DNA of 64,000 nucleotides from Clostridia bacterium (GTDB lineage: Bacteria; Bacillota; Clostridia; Christensenellales; CAG-314), in NCBI GenBank assembly GCA_028698585.1, contig JAQVWG010000009.1, forward strand, positions 1-64,000. Reading direction: 5' to 3'. The notes below the pieces were generated by a model. That model was not told the DNA's origin. It saw only the letters and a list, made by a program, of their open reading frames with translations, and searched no databases. The position numbers and the translations under genes were made by a program. Shown here in pieces: positions 17,249-26,433 of the stretch (the first letter of the stretch is position 1; each line of letters begins with the position of its first letter).

Positions 17249-18187
17249 ATGAGATTGAGCGTATATAATTCTCCATTTACTAACATATATCGCAATCTGG
17301 CGATTGAGTGTTACCTTGCCAACACATATATCTGTGGGCTGACTGTATATCTATGGAGTAATGACAATACGGTGGTCATAGGTAAACACCAACTGGCTGG
17401 CAAAGAGTGCGATTATGCCACTTTGAATGCAGATAATGGTCATCTGGCAAGGAGATTATCGGGAGGTGGCGCAGTTTATCACGATATTAATAACCTGTGT
17501 TACACCTTTATATATGACAAGACTGTATTGAGTACTCATGATACGTATCCTATAATACTCAATGCACTTAATAAACTAGGGCTGAACGCCCAACTGACAG
17601 GCAGGAACGATATAGAACTGTCAGGCAAAAAAATATCTGGTAACGCATATTACACTAGGGGTAATACGCAGGTACATCACGGTACATTACTCATTAGCAC
17701 TGACATTGAACGCATGCAGAGATATTTGACCGTGGATAAACGTAAACTGATTGGACACGGCGTGCAGTCTGTTCGTAGCAGAGTGGGCAACCTTATTGAG
17801 TTTGACAGCAGTATTACTAAACAGGTATTGTGTCATGCAATAATGTCAAGTCTTGAACAACTATACGGCAACGACATTACATTACCAACCATTGATGAGC
17901 AATATATAGCTGAGCAGGAATCATTCTTGCATAGTCCTGAATGGTTATATAGTTTCGAGACCTATGACAACAGCGTTACAGGACAATTCCCGTGGGGACA
18001 GGCAGAAGTTAGGTATACGCTCGTTAACGGAATAATAACTCAGTTAGTCATATACACCGATTGTCTAGAGGTGCAGATAATCGACGACGTTAAGCAGAAC
18101 CTAGTAGGAAAATCTCTCTATGTCACACCCAACTTGCCTAATAGTATTACAGCCGAGATTTATCACCTTTGCCAGCAAAACAATTGA
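17249..18187 (+). CDS. lplA: Lipoate--protein ligase
   Basis: A 312-residue ligase that activates free lipoate with ATP and attaches it to a lysine of carrier proteins. The signature RRLSGGGAVYHD is at 68-79 and the ligand lysine segment NDIELSGKKISGNA at 120-133, followed by HHGTLL. It stands directly before the glycine cleavage genes, so its main client here should be GcvH (Lys55). Notably, I see no good ribosome binding site before ATG 17249, so translation may be weak or the start may be slightly off; the MRLSVYNSPF start fits the family. Confidence 0.92.
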   Translation: MRLSVYNSPFTNIYRNLAIECYLANTYICGLTVYLWSNDNTVVIGKHQLAGKECDYATLNADNGHLARRLSGGGAVYHDINNLCYTFIYDKTVLSTHDTYPIILNALNKLGLNAQLTGRNDIELSGKKISGNAYYTRGNTQVHHGTLLISTDIERMQRYLTVDKRKLIGHGVQSVRSRVGNLIEFDSSITKQVLCHAIMSSLEQLYGNDITLPTIDEQYIAEQESFLHSPEWLYSFETYDNSVTGQFPWGQAEVRYTLVNGIITQLVIYTDCLEVQIIDDVKQNLVGKSLYVTPNLPNSITAEIYHLCQQNN

Positions 18188-18212
18188 CAAACAACGACAG
18201 AAGATGTAGAAG
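18184..18212 (+). promoter_or_regulatory. Possible internal promoter for gcvT
   Basis: TTGACA (18184-18189) overlaps the lplA stop codon; 17 bases later comes TAGAAG (18207-18212). It could let the gcv genes be transcribed without lplA. No glycine riboswitch is visible in the short leader. Confidence 0.4.
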
Positions 18213-18278
18213 ATAATAGGATAGATTTACGCTATACCCGTTCTAACAACATATACATTTTTTTTAAGGAGTAACTAT

Positions 18279-19346
18279 ATGATTAAACTAACACCCTTGT
18301 ATGATTTTCACTTGACCAGAGAGGGCAAGATTGTCGAGTTTGCAGGGTATTACCTGCCCATTCAGTATCCAACCGGCATAGTTGCCGAACATAACGCAGT
18401 GCGCAACAACGCTGGATTGTTCGATGTATCCCATATGGGGGAGTTCGAGATAACCGGAGATAATTGCTTGCAGTTCCTTAATAACTTATTGAGCAATGAC
18501 TTTACCGACCTAACTAATAATCACTGTCGATACTCACTGATGCTCAATGATAACGGTGGCATGGTTGATGACCTACTGGTTTATAAGTTTAATGATAATA
18601 AGTACTGGCTGATTGTCAATGCCGGCAATAAGGATAAGGATGCCGAATGGGTTAATTCCCATTTGATTAAGGGCGTCAACTTTACTGATAAATCTGACCT
18701 GTACGGACAGGTTGCCTTACAGGGGCCTAAGGCAGAGCACATACTTGCCAAGATTACTGATAGAATACCAACAGAGAACTACACGTTCATTGACGGGGTG
18801 GAGCTATTCGGTCAGCAATGTGTGCTATCTCGTACAGGTTATACTGGCGAGGACGGTTTTGAGATATATATACCCAGCAGTATAGCAATTAAGGTAGCAG
18901 AGGCAATAGAACTGGCCGGCAAAGATGATGGTCTGCTGTGCTGTGGACTAGGTTGCCGTGATACATTGAGATTCGAGGCTTCTATGCCACTGTACGGACA
19001 TGAGTTGACGGAGGATTATTTAGCGACCGAAGTAGGACTGGCATTCGCTATCAAGATGACTAAACCGAAGTTCATCGGCAGGCAAGCGTTAGAGCAGAAT
19101 GAACCAATCTATCGCAGACGTGGTGTAGAATTGATTGACCGTGGTATTGCAAGAGAACATTCCCCTATCTATGACGGCGATAATTTGATTGGAGAGGTTA
19201 CAACTGGTACTATGTCCCCCACACTGGGTAAAGCCATAGCAATGGTGCGCATTCTCAAGAGTTATAAGGGAGATACAATCGAGATAGACGTGCGTGGGCG
19301 TAGATTGAAGGCTAAGTTCGTCAAGATGCCTTTCTACAAGAGATAA
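18279..19346 (+). CDS. gcvT: Glycine cleavage system T protein (aminomethyltransferase)
   Basis: A 355-residue T protein that moves the aminomethyl group from lipoyl-GcvH to tetrahydrofolate, releasing ammonia and methylene-THF. Family hallmarks are FDVSHMGEF early, LLNDNGGMVDDLLVYK, ALQGPKAE, SRTGYTGEDGFE and the C-terminal GEVTTGTMSPTLGKAIAMV barrel. Length is normal. It has a strong AAGGAG site and leads gcvH, gcvPA and gcvPB on the same strand. Confidence 0.97.
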   Translation: MIKLTPLYDFHLTREGKIVEFAGYYLPIQYPTGIVAEHNAVRNNAGLFDVSHMGEFEITGDNCLQFLNNLLSNDFTDLTNNHCRYSLMLNDNGGMVDDLLVYKFNDNKYWLIVNAGNKDKDAEWVNSHLIKGVNFTDKSDLYGQVALQGPKAEHILAKITDRIPTENYTFIDGVELFGQQCVLSRTGYTGEDGFEIYIPSSIAIKVAEAIELAGKDDGLLCCGLGCRDTLRFEASMPLYGHELTEDYLATEVGLAFAIKMTKPKFIGRQALEQNEPIYRRRGVELIDRGIAREHSPIYDGDNLIGEVTTGTMSPTLGKAIAMVRILKSYKGDTIEIDVRGRRLKAKFVKMPFYKR

Positions 19347-19428
19347 CTAACTAATGCCAACTATTAAGCATATCACATTAACAGCAATTACATATTAAAT
19401 TGATATAATAACAAGGAGAATAATTACT

Positions 19429-19770
19429 ATGAGTATTCGTTTCTTAAAAACACATGAGTGGCTAAACGGTAACAAGGTAGGCATATCCAACTATGCACAA
19501 GACCAATTAGGAGATATCGTATATGTCAGTTTGCCACAGGTAGGCGACAAGGTATACGCTGGCAAGTCATTTTGCGAGGTGGAGTCCGTTAAGGCAGTCA
19601 GCGAAGTTAATAGTCCCGTAACAGGCACAGTAGTTGCTGTCAATGAGGCACTTAACGATAAACCTGAGTTCATTAACAGTAACCCCTACGACGCATGGAT
19701 TATCGAGGTGGAGATAGAGAGCGAGGGCGAACTGTTGAGCCAAGCAGACTACGACAAGTTAATCGCTTAA
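19429..19770 (+). CDS. gcvH: Glycine cleavage system H protein
   Basis: A 113-residue lipoyl carrier, somewhat shorter than the usual 125-130 residues. The lipoyl lysine is K55 in the motif CEVESVKAVSEVNSPV. The N-terminal KTHEWLNGNKVGIS segment and QDQLGDIVYV strand are typical. It shuttles the aminomethyl group between the P, T and L proteins; lipoylation probably depends on the LplA encoded upstream. Good AAGGAG site; gcvPA begins 13 bases later. Confidence 0.97.
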   Translation: MSIRFLKTHEWLNGNKVGISNYAQDQLGDIVYVSLPQVGDKVYAGKSFCEVESVKAVSEVNSPVTGTVVAVNEALNDKPEFINSNPYDAWIIEVEIESEGELLSQADYDKLIA

Positions 19771-19783
19771 TAAGGAGTAAATA

Positions 19784-21079
19784 ATGTCTAAATACACTCC
19801 ACATACAGAGCAAGAGATTGCACAAATGTGTGCCAAAGTGGGCGTTAATAGTCTTGATGAGTTATATGCAGATATACCCAATGAGATTGTCAATCCCACA
19901 ATAAATATAGGTGAGGGTGCCAGCCAATTCGAGGTATATGCTCATATCAAGAGCCTCGCAGACAAGAACAAGTGTTATTCTGCCGTTTTGCGTGGGGCAG
20001 GCATATACGACCACTTAATACCACCAGTAGTAACTTCGCTAGCCAGCAGAGAGGAGTTCGTAACGGCATACACCCCATATCAGCCAGAGATAAGTCAAGG
20101 TATATTACAGAGCATATTCGAATACCAGACGCAGATGTGTATGCTAACAGGCATGGACGTGTCTAACGCTTCGGTGTATGACGGCGCTGTTGCTATGGCA
20201 GAGGCAATAGTCATGTGCTGTGAGAGGAAGAACCGCGCAATCATCACTGGCAAAGTCAATCCACAATATATTCAAGTAGCTAAGACATACTGTTATGCTC
20301 ACGAGATAGAATTGATAATAGTTCAAGATAAGGACGGGCTAGTAGATATAGACAAGACAACCCATATGATTGATGACCAAGTAGCATGCGTTGTCGCACA
20401 GTGCCCCAACTATGTCGGCTTAATAGAAGACATGGCATCAATAGGACAGATGACTAGCAGTAAGGGCGTCAAGTTCGTATATGTGTTCAATCCAATCAGC
20501 GCAAGTATTCTGCCAACACCAGCAGAGGTTAACGCAGACGTGGCTGTTGGTGAAGGTCAATGTCTGGGATTGCCCATGTGCTATGGTGGTGCAACGCTAG
20601 GCATAATGACATCTACCAAGGCTATGAGCAGGCGTCTACCAGGCAGAATTGTTGGTCAAACAACAGATAATAGAGGTAACAGGTGCTTCGTACTGACATT
20701 ACAAGCCAGAGAGCAACACATTAGGAGAGAAAAGGCTCTGTCTAGTATCTGCTCCAATCAAGCACACAATGCACTTCGTGCTAGCATTTACCTCAACTGC
20801 GTGGGTAAAGTTGGGCTAGTACAGATAGCACAACAGTGTATAGATAAGAGTCATTATCTAGCTCAACAGTTGTGTAAGTCAGGTGGTAAACTCAAGTATA
20901 AGGGTGAGTTCTTCGACGAGTTTATGCTAGAAGGTGGAATTAATACCGTTGAACGGTTGAAGGAACAAGATATACTAGGTGGATTGCCCGTTGATAATGA
21001 CACATTATGGTGTGTAACCGAGAAACCGACTAAATCAGTCCTTGACTGTGTAGTAGAACAATATAAGGAGGCAAAGTAG
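19784..21079 (+). CDS. gcvPA: Glycine decarboxylase (P protein) subunit 1
   Basis: A 431-residue N-terminal half of the split P protein, as found in many Bacillota. The HTEQEIAQMCAKVGV opening, the YTPYQPEISQGILQ motif and SNASVYDGAVAMAEA are family marks. It lacks the PLP lysine, which lies in subunit 2, and forms the heterotetrameric decarboxylase with it. Its stop codon is followed at once by the ATG of gcvPB. Confidence 0.97.
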   Translation: MSKYTPHTEQEIAQMCAKVGVNSLDELYADIPNEIVNPTINIGEGASQFEVYAHIKSLADKNKCYSAVLRGAGIYDHLIPPVVTSLASREEFVTAYTPYQPEISQGILQSIFEYQTQMCMLTGMDVSNASVYDGAVAMAEAIVMCCERKNRAIITGKVNPQYIQVAKTYCYAHEIELIIVQDKDGLVDIDKTTHMIDDQVACVVAQCPNYVGLIEDMASIGQMTSSKGVKFVYVFNPISASILPTPAEVNADVAVGEGQCLGLPMCYGGATLGIMTSTKAMSRRLPGRIVGQTTDNRGNRCFVLTLQAREQHIRREKALSSICSNQAHNALRASIYLNCVGKVGLVQIAQQCIDKSHYLAQQLCKSGGKLKYKGEFFDEFMLEGGINTVERLKEQDILGGLPVDNDTLWCVTEKPTKSVLDCVVEQYKEAK

Positions 21080-22492
21080 ATGAAACTTGTATTTGAACAG
21101 AGCGTACAGGGTAGAATGGCTATTACTTTGCCAGCAAGTAATGTACCCAGTTACACTTTACAGTGTGCCACAAGGAAAACACAGGCAGATTTATCAGAGA
21201 TAAGCGAAATTGATTTAGTAAGACACTACACTAGACTGGGCAAACAAGTGTATGGCGTGGATAACGGATTCTATCCGTTGGGCAGTTGTACAATGAAGTA
21301 TAACCCACGACTGAATGAACAGGTAGTCGAGTTGGAGGGATTTAACAACGTACACCCCACTCAATGTCCTTGCGAAACTAAGGGCACTATCGAAGTAATG
21401 ACCAACATGCAACAGGACCTATGCGCAATCACCGGTATGGATTATGTTACACTTCAACCGGCAGCAGGCGCACACGGCGAGTTCTGCGGAATGCTACTCA
21501 TTAAGAAATATCACCAGAGCAGAGGAGACACTCTGCGCAAGAAAATAATCGTACCAGACAGTGCGCACGGTACCAACCCCGCCAGTGCCAATATGTGTGG
21601 ATTCGAGATTGTAACGGTGTCCAGCAATAAAGAAGGTGGAGTTGATATTGACAACCTTAAACAGATAGTCGGTCCTGACACCGCAGGACTAATGCTAACT
21701 AATCCTAACACGCTGGGGCTATTTGACAAGAATATCCTATCTATAACTAGGATAATCCACGACGCTGGTGGTCTGTGTTATTATGACGGCGCCAACCTCA
21801 ACGCCATAATGGGAATGTGCAGACCGGGTGATATGGGATTCGATTGCGTACACCTTAACATCCATAAGACATTCTCGGCACCACACGGTGGTGGTGGCCC
21901 AGGTAGTGGTCCGGTCGGTTGCAAGCAGATGTTAGCTAAGTTCCTGCCGACACCAATAATCGGCAAGCAACCAACGGTTGAGTATAGTCTAGGCAAAGTC
22001 AAGAGTTACTGCGGTAATTTCCCTGTAATCCTGCGTGGATATACCTATATCAAGACGCTTGGCTCAAGTGGACTCAAGCAGGCCAGTCAACTGGCAGTGC
22101 TTAACGCCAACTACCTGCGTATATTACTGCAACAAGACTACACTACTGCAATAGATAGGATATGCATGCACGAGTTCGTACTAGATGTCAAGGACTACCA
22201 TGACAATTATTCCACTAGCGCACTAGACATATCTAAGACAATGATTGACTACGGTATGCACCCACCAACCATGTATTTCCCCCTCATTGTGCATGAAGCT
22301 TTGATGTTCGAGCCAACCGAAACGGAGAGCAAGCAAACATTAGAAGAAGTGGCAGAGATTATGCACAAAATATCTATAAGGGCTAAAGATAGTCAAGATG
22401 ACTTACACGCAAGTCCAGTAACTACGCCTATCGGCAGAGTAGACGAGGTCAAAGCAGCCCGTCAACCCATACTCAAGTATCAACCTCAATAA
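21080..22492 (+). CDS. gcvPB: Glycine decarboxylase (P protein) subunit 2
   Basis: The 470-residue catalytic half. The PLP-binding lysine is K263 in HLNIHKTFSAPHGGGGPG; also visible are YPLGSCTMKYNP and QPAAGAHGE. It decarboxylates glycine and passes the aminomethyl group to lipoyl-GcvH. Start follows AAGGAGG with no gap after gcvPA. The L protein (dihydrolipoamide dehydrogenase) is not in the window, so it must be encoded elsewhere. A terminator closes the operon at 22509. Confidence 0.97.
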   Translation: MKLVFEQSVQGRMAITLPASNVPSYTLQCATRKTQADLSEISEIDLVRHYTRLGKQVYGVDNGFYPLGSCTMKYNPRLNEQVVELEGFNNVHPTQCPCETKGTIEVMTNMQQDLCAITGMDYVTLQPAAGAHGEFCGMLLIKKYHQSRGDTLRKKIIVPDSAHGTNPASANMCGFEIVTVSSNKEGGVDIDNLKQIVGPDTAGLMLTNPNTLGLFDKNILSITRIIHDAGGLCYYDGANLNAIMGMCRPGDMGFDCVHLNIHKTFSAPHGGGGPGSGPVGCKQMLAKFLPTPIIGKQPTVEYSLGKVKSYCGNFPVILRGYTYIKTLGSSGLKQASQLAVLNANYLRILLQQDYTTAIDRICMHEFVLDVKDYHDNYSTSALDISKTMIDYGMHPPTMYFPLIVHEALMFEPTETESKQTLEEVAEIMHKISIRAKDSQDDLHASPVTTPIGRVDEVKAARQPILKYQPQ

Positions 22493-22508
22493 CGGCATAT
22501 TAACTACG

Positions 22509-22545
22509 AACAACTCTTGGCACATGGTGTTAAGAGTTGTTTTTG
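22509..22545 (+). terminator. Terminator of the lplA-gcv operon
   Basis: AACAACTCTT (22509-22518) pairs with AAGAGTTGTT (22532-22541), then TTT. Confidence 0.85.
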
Positions 22546-22673
22546 AGTACAATGATATAATCGATTGAATTGTTATCTGGCGATATATATATTGCGATAT
22601 TATGATATCTCTGCTTATGCCAATAACGAATACTCAACAGTATTATGCTTATTGTGCAAATTATCTGATTTAC

Positions 22674-22702
22674 TTGACAATAATTGGTATTGAGTATAGA
22701 AT
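22674..22702 (+). promoter_or_regulatory. Promoter of the zinc importer operon
   Basis: TTGACA (22674-22679), 17 bases, TAGAAT (22697-22702). A second TTGACA at 22704 with CATAAA at 22728 (18-base spacer) could act as an alternative. No Zur box could be recognised with confidence. Confidence 0.7.
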
Positions 22703-22802
22703 GTTGACAGTATTTTTGGTGCGTTAGCATAAAGGTTCGCCTGTCAATTATCCCTAACTGAACGCCTATTACTTATCATTACACCGACACGGGAGCGCAA
22801 CA

Positions 22803-23087
22803 ATGAGGGTCAAGTCATACCTTGTTATATTATTTATTACACTACTTGTACTGTGTTCTCTGACAACCTTCAATATCTGTCTTTCGTTACACCATGATTG
22901 CGACAGCGAGCAGTGTATAGTGTGCAGTATAATTGGTGTATTAAGGCACGAGATGCACTCCGTTAGTATGTATCTGTGCATGTTGGCGTGTTGTTTGACA
23001 ATCTATCTACTTATATCTCTACTATGTGCTACACTTCACTCTTGGCTCAGAACTCCTGTTGCGCTATGTGTTAAACTTACTGCTTGA
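22803..23087 (+). CDS. Small membrane protein with His/Cys metal-binding motif
   Basis: A 94-residue protein with a membrane segment or uncleaved signal at residues 5-28, then LHHDCDSEQCIVCSII, and a second membrane helix at about 55-78. From memory, small proteins with an HHDC-x4-C-x2-C type motif occur beside zinc importers in Clostridia; their role is not known to me. The motif could bind zinc and hand it to, or sense it for, the importer. It leads the operon, 60 bases before znuA, with GGGAG upstream. Confidence 0.7.
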   Translation: MRVKSYLVILFITLLVLCSLTTFNICLSLHHDCDSEQCIVCSIIGVLRHEMHSVSMYLCMLACCLTIYLLISLLCATLHSWLRTPVALCVKLTA

Positions 23088-23146
23088 TTGCCCTGTATTG
23101 AGCGCAGACAAGAATACATATAGCAATTAATAAGAGAGGTAAATGA

Positions 23147-24097
23147 ATGAAAAAATTATTATGTCTGGTAATGGCGATTGTATTACTGACAAGCATGTGC
23201 AGTTGCAAAACGTCAGATGACGACGATAAACTGAGTGTTGTGTGTACAGTTTTCCCCAATTATGACTGGACAAGGCAAATAATAGGTAATCTTATAGATA
23301 ATTACCAACTGACACTACTAATGGACAGTGGTGTAGATTTACACAGTTATCAGGCTACAACAGATGATATAGTAACTATATCTACTTGTGATATGTTAAT
23401 CTATATAGGTGGCAATAGCGACAAATGGATAGAGGATACATTAGCCCAAGCGACTAACGATGATATGATAGTTATCAATCTAATGGATGTTCTTGGTGAT
23501 GCGGTGCTAGATGAAGAACACTTGGCAGGAACAGATGAACACGACCATGAGCATGATGTTGACAAGGACGAACATATCTGGTTATCTCTCAAGAATGCTA
23601 TAGTTTGTTGCAATTATATCGCTTCGCAACTTGCCACATTAGATAGCGCAAACGCTTCTGTCTATCAATCGAATATGCAATCATATGTTACCCAACTAGA
23701 CGACTTGGATACTCAGTTTCAGAGCGTAGTGGACAACGCCGAAACTGCCACGCTGTTGTTTGCGGACAGATTCCCATTCCTATATCTTGTTCACGACTAT
23801 AATATAACGTACTATGCAGCATTTTCCGGATGCTCTGCTGAGACTGAGGCAAGTTTCGAGACCATAGCATTTCTGGCAGGTAAAGTAGATGAGCTATCAC
23901 TTAAGTATCTCATTGTATTAGAGGGTTCACAGGTGAATATTAGCCAGTCCATTATCAACAGTACTAGTGCCAAAAATCAAACTGTACTTACACTTAACTC
24001 ATTACAAACAACAAACAGAAGCATTATAGATGCAGGAGCAACTTACCTTGCCATAATGCAGAGTAACCTTGCCATACTGACAACTGCATTATCATAG
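23147..24097 (+). CDS. znuA: Zinc ABC importer, substrate-binding lipoprotein
   Basis: A 316-residue ZnuA/AdcA-type binding protein. The signal peptide ends in a lipobox (LTSMC), giving a lipid anchor. A His/Asp-rich loop (EHDHEHDVDKDEHIW, residues about 127-143) is typical of zinc-specific members. Candidate ligands are H in DLHSY, H in DEHIW, and D/H in DRFPFLYLVHDY, followed by the conserved GCSAETEASFET. It delivers Zn to ZnuBC encoded next. The operon order is small protein, znuA, znuC, znuB, OB-like protein. Confidence 0.94.
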   Translation: MKKLLCLVMAIVLLTSMCSCKTSDDDDKLSVVCTVFPNYDWTRQIIGNLIDNYQLTLLMDSGVDLHSYQATTDDIVTISTCDMLIYIGGNSDKWIEDTLAQATNDDMIVINLMDVLGDAVLDEEHLAGTDEHDHEHDVDKDEHIWLSLKNAIVCCNYIASQLATLDSANASVYQSNMQSYVTQLDDLDTQFQSVVDNAETATLLFADRFPFLYLVHDYNITYYAAFSGCSAETEASFETIAFLAGKVDELSLKYLIVLEGSQVNISQSIINSTSAKNQTVLTLNSLQTTNRSIIDAGATYLAIMQSNLAILTTALS

Positions 24098-24104
24098 GAG
24101 ACTA

Positions 24105-24818
24105 ATGAGCCAATTATCATGCAAAAACTTGAATATCGGTTATGGTAGCAAGACTATCATTGACAATTTGAGTTTTGAAGTAGAATCAGGCGAATACTTG
24201 TGCATTATAGGACATAACGGCACGGGTAAGAGCACATTAATGCGTACCATACTTAGGCTACAGCCATTAAACAGTGGCAGTATTACGCTAGATGACGGCG
24301 TTAAACTGAATGAAGTTGGATATTTGCCACAACAGACGCCTGCACAAGCTGACTTTCCTGCATCGGTGTGGGAAATAGTGTTATCGGGCTGTCTTAACAG
24401 GTGTGGAGTACGCCCATTTTATAACGCGAACGAGAAGAAGAGGGCTAATCACTACATTGACATGTTGGAGATTACACCACTGTCAAAGCGCTGTTATCGT
24501 GAATTGTCTGGCGGACAGCAACAGAGAGTATTGTTGGCAAGGGCACTGTGTGCAACGCACAAGATGTTATTATTAGATGAGCCGACTGCATCATTGGACC
24601 CCGACGCTACTCAAGAGTTATACAGACTAATTAAGGATATCAATCAGAAAGAAGGAATAACCGTGATTATGATATCACACGATTTAACTGTTGCGACGCA
24701 GTACTGTGATAAGGTACTTAAACTAGGAGATAGTCCCTTCTACGGTACAAGAACAGAATATATACAATCTATGCAAATTGAACATAACGACAATCAAGGG
24801 GGAGAGGTCAATGGTTGA
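24105..24818 (+). CDS. znuC: Zinc ABC importer, ATP-binding subunit
   Basis: A 237-residue ABC ATPase with Walker A GHNGTGKST (36-44), Q-loop near LPQQTP, signature ELSGGQQQRVLLARAL and Walker B LLLLDEPTASLDPDA, with a switch His in MISHDL. It powers the ZnuB channel. It starts seven bases after znuA behind TAGGAG and overlaps znuB by eight bases. Confidence 0.95.
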   Translation: MSQLSCKNLNIGYGSKTIIDNLSFEVESGEYLCIIGHNGTGKSTLMRTILRLQPLNSGSITLDDGVKLNEVGYLPQQTPAQADFPASVWEIVLSGCLNRCGVRPFYNANEKKRANHYIDMLEITPLSKRCYRELSGGQQQRVLLARALCATHKMLLLDEPTASLDPDATQELYRLIKDINQKEGITVIMISHDLTVATQYCDKVLKLGDSPFYGTRTEYIQSMQIEHNDNQGGEVNG

Positions 24819-25659
24819 GATAATGCACAAACTTAGCCTGTATTTCCAATTCCCATTCGTACAATACGCAATGATTGTGGGTGTACTTATCGCACTGTGT
24901 GCATCATTACTAGGCGTCATACTGGTTCTCAAAAGGTTCTCATTCATTGGGGACGGACTCTCTCACGTAGCATTCGGTGCTATGGCAATAGCAACTGTTG
25001 TAGGACTAACAACGGATATGTTGATTACCATGCCCATTACTGTGCTCTGCGCTGTGTTATTGCTTCGCAAGGGTAAGCGTTCCAAGATAAGTGGAGATGC
25101 AACTGTCGCCATGGTATCTGTGGCAAGCATGGCTATAGGATATCTATTAGTCAACATCTTCTCAACATCGGGCAACTTGAGTGGAGACGTATGTAGTACA
25201 TTGTTCGGGTCGACATCTATATTGACGCTAACCAACACCGAGGTATGGGTGTGCATAGTGTTATCTGCACTGATGATAGCGGTATTTATTATATTCTATA
25301 ATAAGATATTCGCTGTAACATTCGATGAAAACTTCGCACGGGCTACAGGTACGCCTGCATCACTATATAACTTAATTATAGCAGTTGTAGTGGCTGTGGT
25401 GGTAGTGCTGGCAATGAATCTAGTTGGTTCTCTACTGATATCAGCTCTCATTATTTTCCCGACATTATCGGCAATGAGACTATTCAAGAGCTTCAAGTCA
25501 GTAGTAATATGTTCAGCAATAGTGTCTGTATTATGCGCAGTAATTGGTATGCTAGTATCCATTGTTGCAGGCACTCCTGTCGGGTCTACAATAGTGGTTG
25601 CCAACATAGCTGTGTTCGGCGTATTCTGGCTGATAGATATAATACGAGGTTCAAGGTGA
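24811..25659 (+). CDS. znuB: Zinc ABC importer, permease subunit
   Basis: A 282-residue ABC-3 family permease with about eight membrane helices. FSFIGDGLSHVAFGAMAIA, with its GLSH-x2-F pattern, is the family mark, and NLVGSLLISALIIFPTLSA forms the late conserved region. I use ATG 24811, preceded by GGGGGAGAGG; the frame stays open a little upstream inside znuC. The stop overlaps the GTG start of the next gene. Confidence 0.94.
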   Translation: MVEIMHKLSLYFQFPFVQYAMIVGVLIALCASLLGVILVLKRFSFIGDGLSHVAFGAMAIATVVGLTTDMLITMPITVLCAVLLLRKGKRSKISGDATVAMVSVASMAIGYLLVNIFSTSGNLSGDVCSTLFGSTSILTLTNTEVWVCIVLSALMIAVFIIFYNKIFAVTFDENFARATGTPASLYNLIIAVVVAVVVVLAMNLVGSLLISALIIFPTLSAMRLFKSFKSVVICSAIVSVLCAVIGMLVSIVAGTPVGSTIVVANIAVFGVFWLIDIIRGSR

Positions 25660-26135
25660 AAAAAATAATCATTGGCATTATCGTATCCATTCTGGTCGTT
25701 GCATGTATTGTTATAATCTGCATATTTGCGTTTGGCAACACTCGACCTAATGATACTATTAACAACCCACAACAGCAAGGTGCTAAACAAGTCGATTATG
25801 ACCTATCAGCAATGGGTAAATCCATGGCTTATTCCACTGTTGTCAATGTCAAGGAAAATCCACTCGGTTATATCGGTAAGACATTCAAAGTCAGTGGTGT
25901 CTACAAGGCCAGTTTTTACGATGTAACACAGCAATACTACCACTACATACTCATAATTGACAGTACTGCGTGTTGTCAAACAGCCATAGAATTCGTATAT
26001 AATGGCAAGACATATCCAACAGACTTTCCCAGTATTGACGCCAACATAACTATCGAGGGCACATTCGGCTCATATCAAGAAGAAGACATTACGTACTACT
26101 GTATTTTCGTAACCTCACTGACTGTGATTAATTGA
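25656..26135 (+). CDS. Membrane-anchored OB-fold-like protein of the zinc operon
   Basis: A 159-residue protein. It opens with a lysine-rich start and one membrane helix (IIIGIIVSILVVACIVIICI), then a polar linker, then a domain reading YSTVVNVKENPLGYIGKTFK, IDSTACCQTAIEFV and ITIEGTFGSY, compatible with an OB-like beta barrel. I recall similar proteins, with a conserved ACC-x4-EF motif, next to zinc importers in Clostridia, where the double Cys might touch metal. Start is GTG 25656 (GAGG upstream), overlapping the znuB stop; the longer frame from 25509 lies inside znuB and is not used. Confidence 0.7.
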   Translation: MKKIIIGIIVSILVVACIVIICIFAFGNTRPNDTINNPQQQGAKQVDYDLSAMGKSMAYSTVVNVKENPLGYIGKTFKVSGVYKASFYDVTQQYYHYILIIDSTACCQTAIEFVYNGKTYPTDFPSIDANITIEGTFGSYQEEDITYYCIFVTSLTVIN

Positions 26136-26140
26136 TAAGT

Positions 26141-26187
26141 CGTAGTTAGATAGCAATCACATTTCGTAGTTAGATAGTACAATCACC
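26141..26187. repeat. Short direct repeat after the zinc operon
   Basis: CGTAGTTAGATAG occurs at 26141-26153 and 26165-26177, each followed by a CAATCAC-containing stretch. It lies just past the last gene of the operon. Function unknown. Confidence 0.6.
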
Positions 26188-26433
26188 TTCGTATTTTTTT
26201 CGCATCTCCACTGGCAATAGACGATATGACTTACTACATAATAATCTATCACTGGGTAATATGTAAATCATTACAACAATTCGACACACCTTGTCATATG
26301 CAAAGTGTGTTTTATTATTTGTGATACTAATCCAACAAATATTGCGTAGTGATTGACTACGCTGGGACAATAATTGTCAATAGTAGTCAATATTTGCTCA
26401 TATATCGCAATCAAGAGCATATAGAATACCATT

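Noticed and set aside
18188-18278. Glycine riboswitch before gcvT
   Set aside because: The 91-base gap is too short and lacks the tandem aptamer cores; only a plain leader with a ribosome binding site is seen.
25509-25655. Upstream extension of the OB-like protein into znuB
   Set aside because: It would overlap znuB by 150 bases in another frame; GTG 25656 fits the stop-start overlap and the membrane helix.
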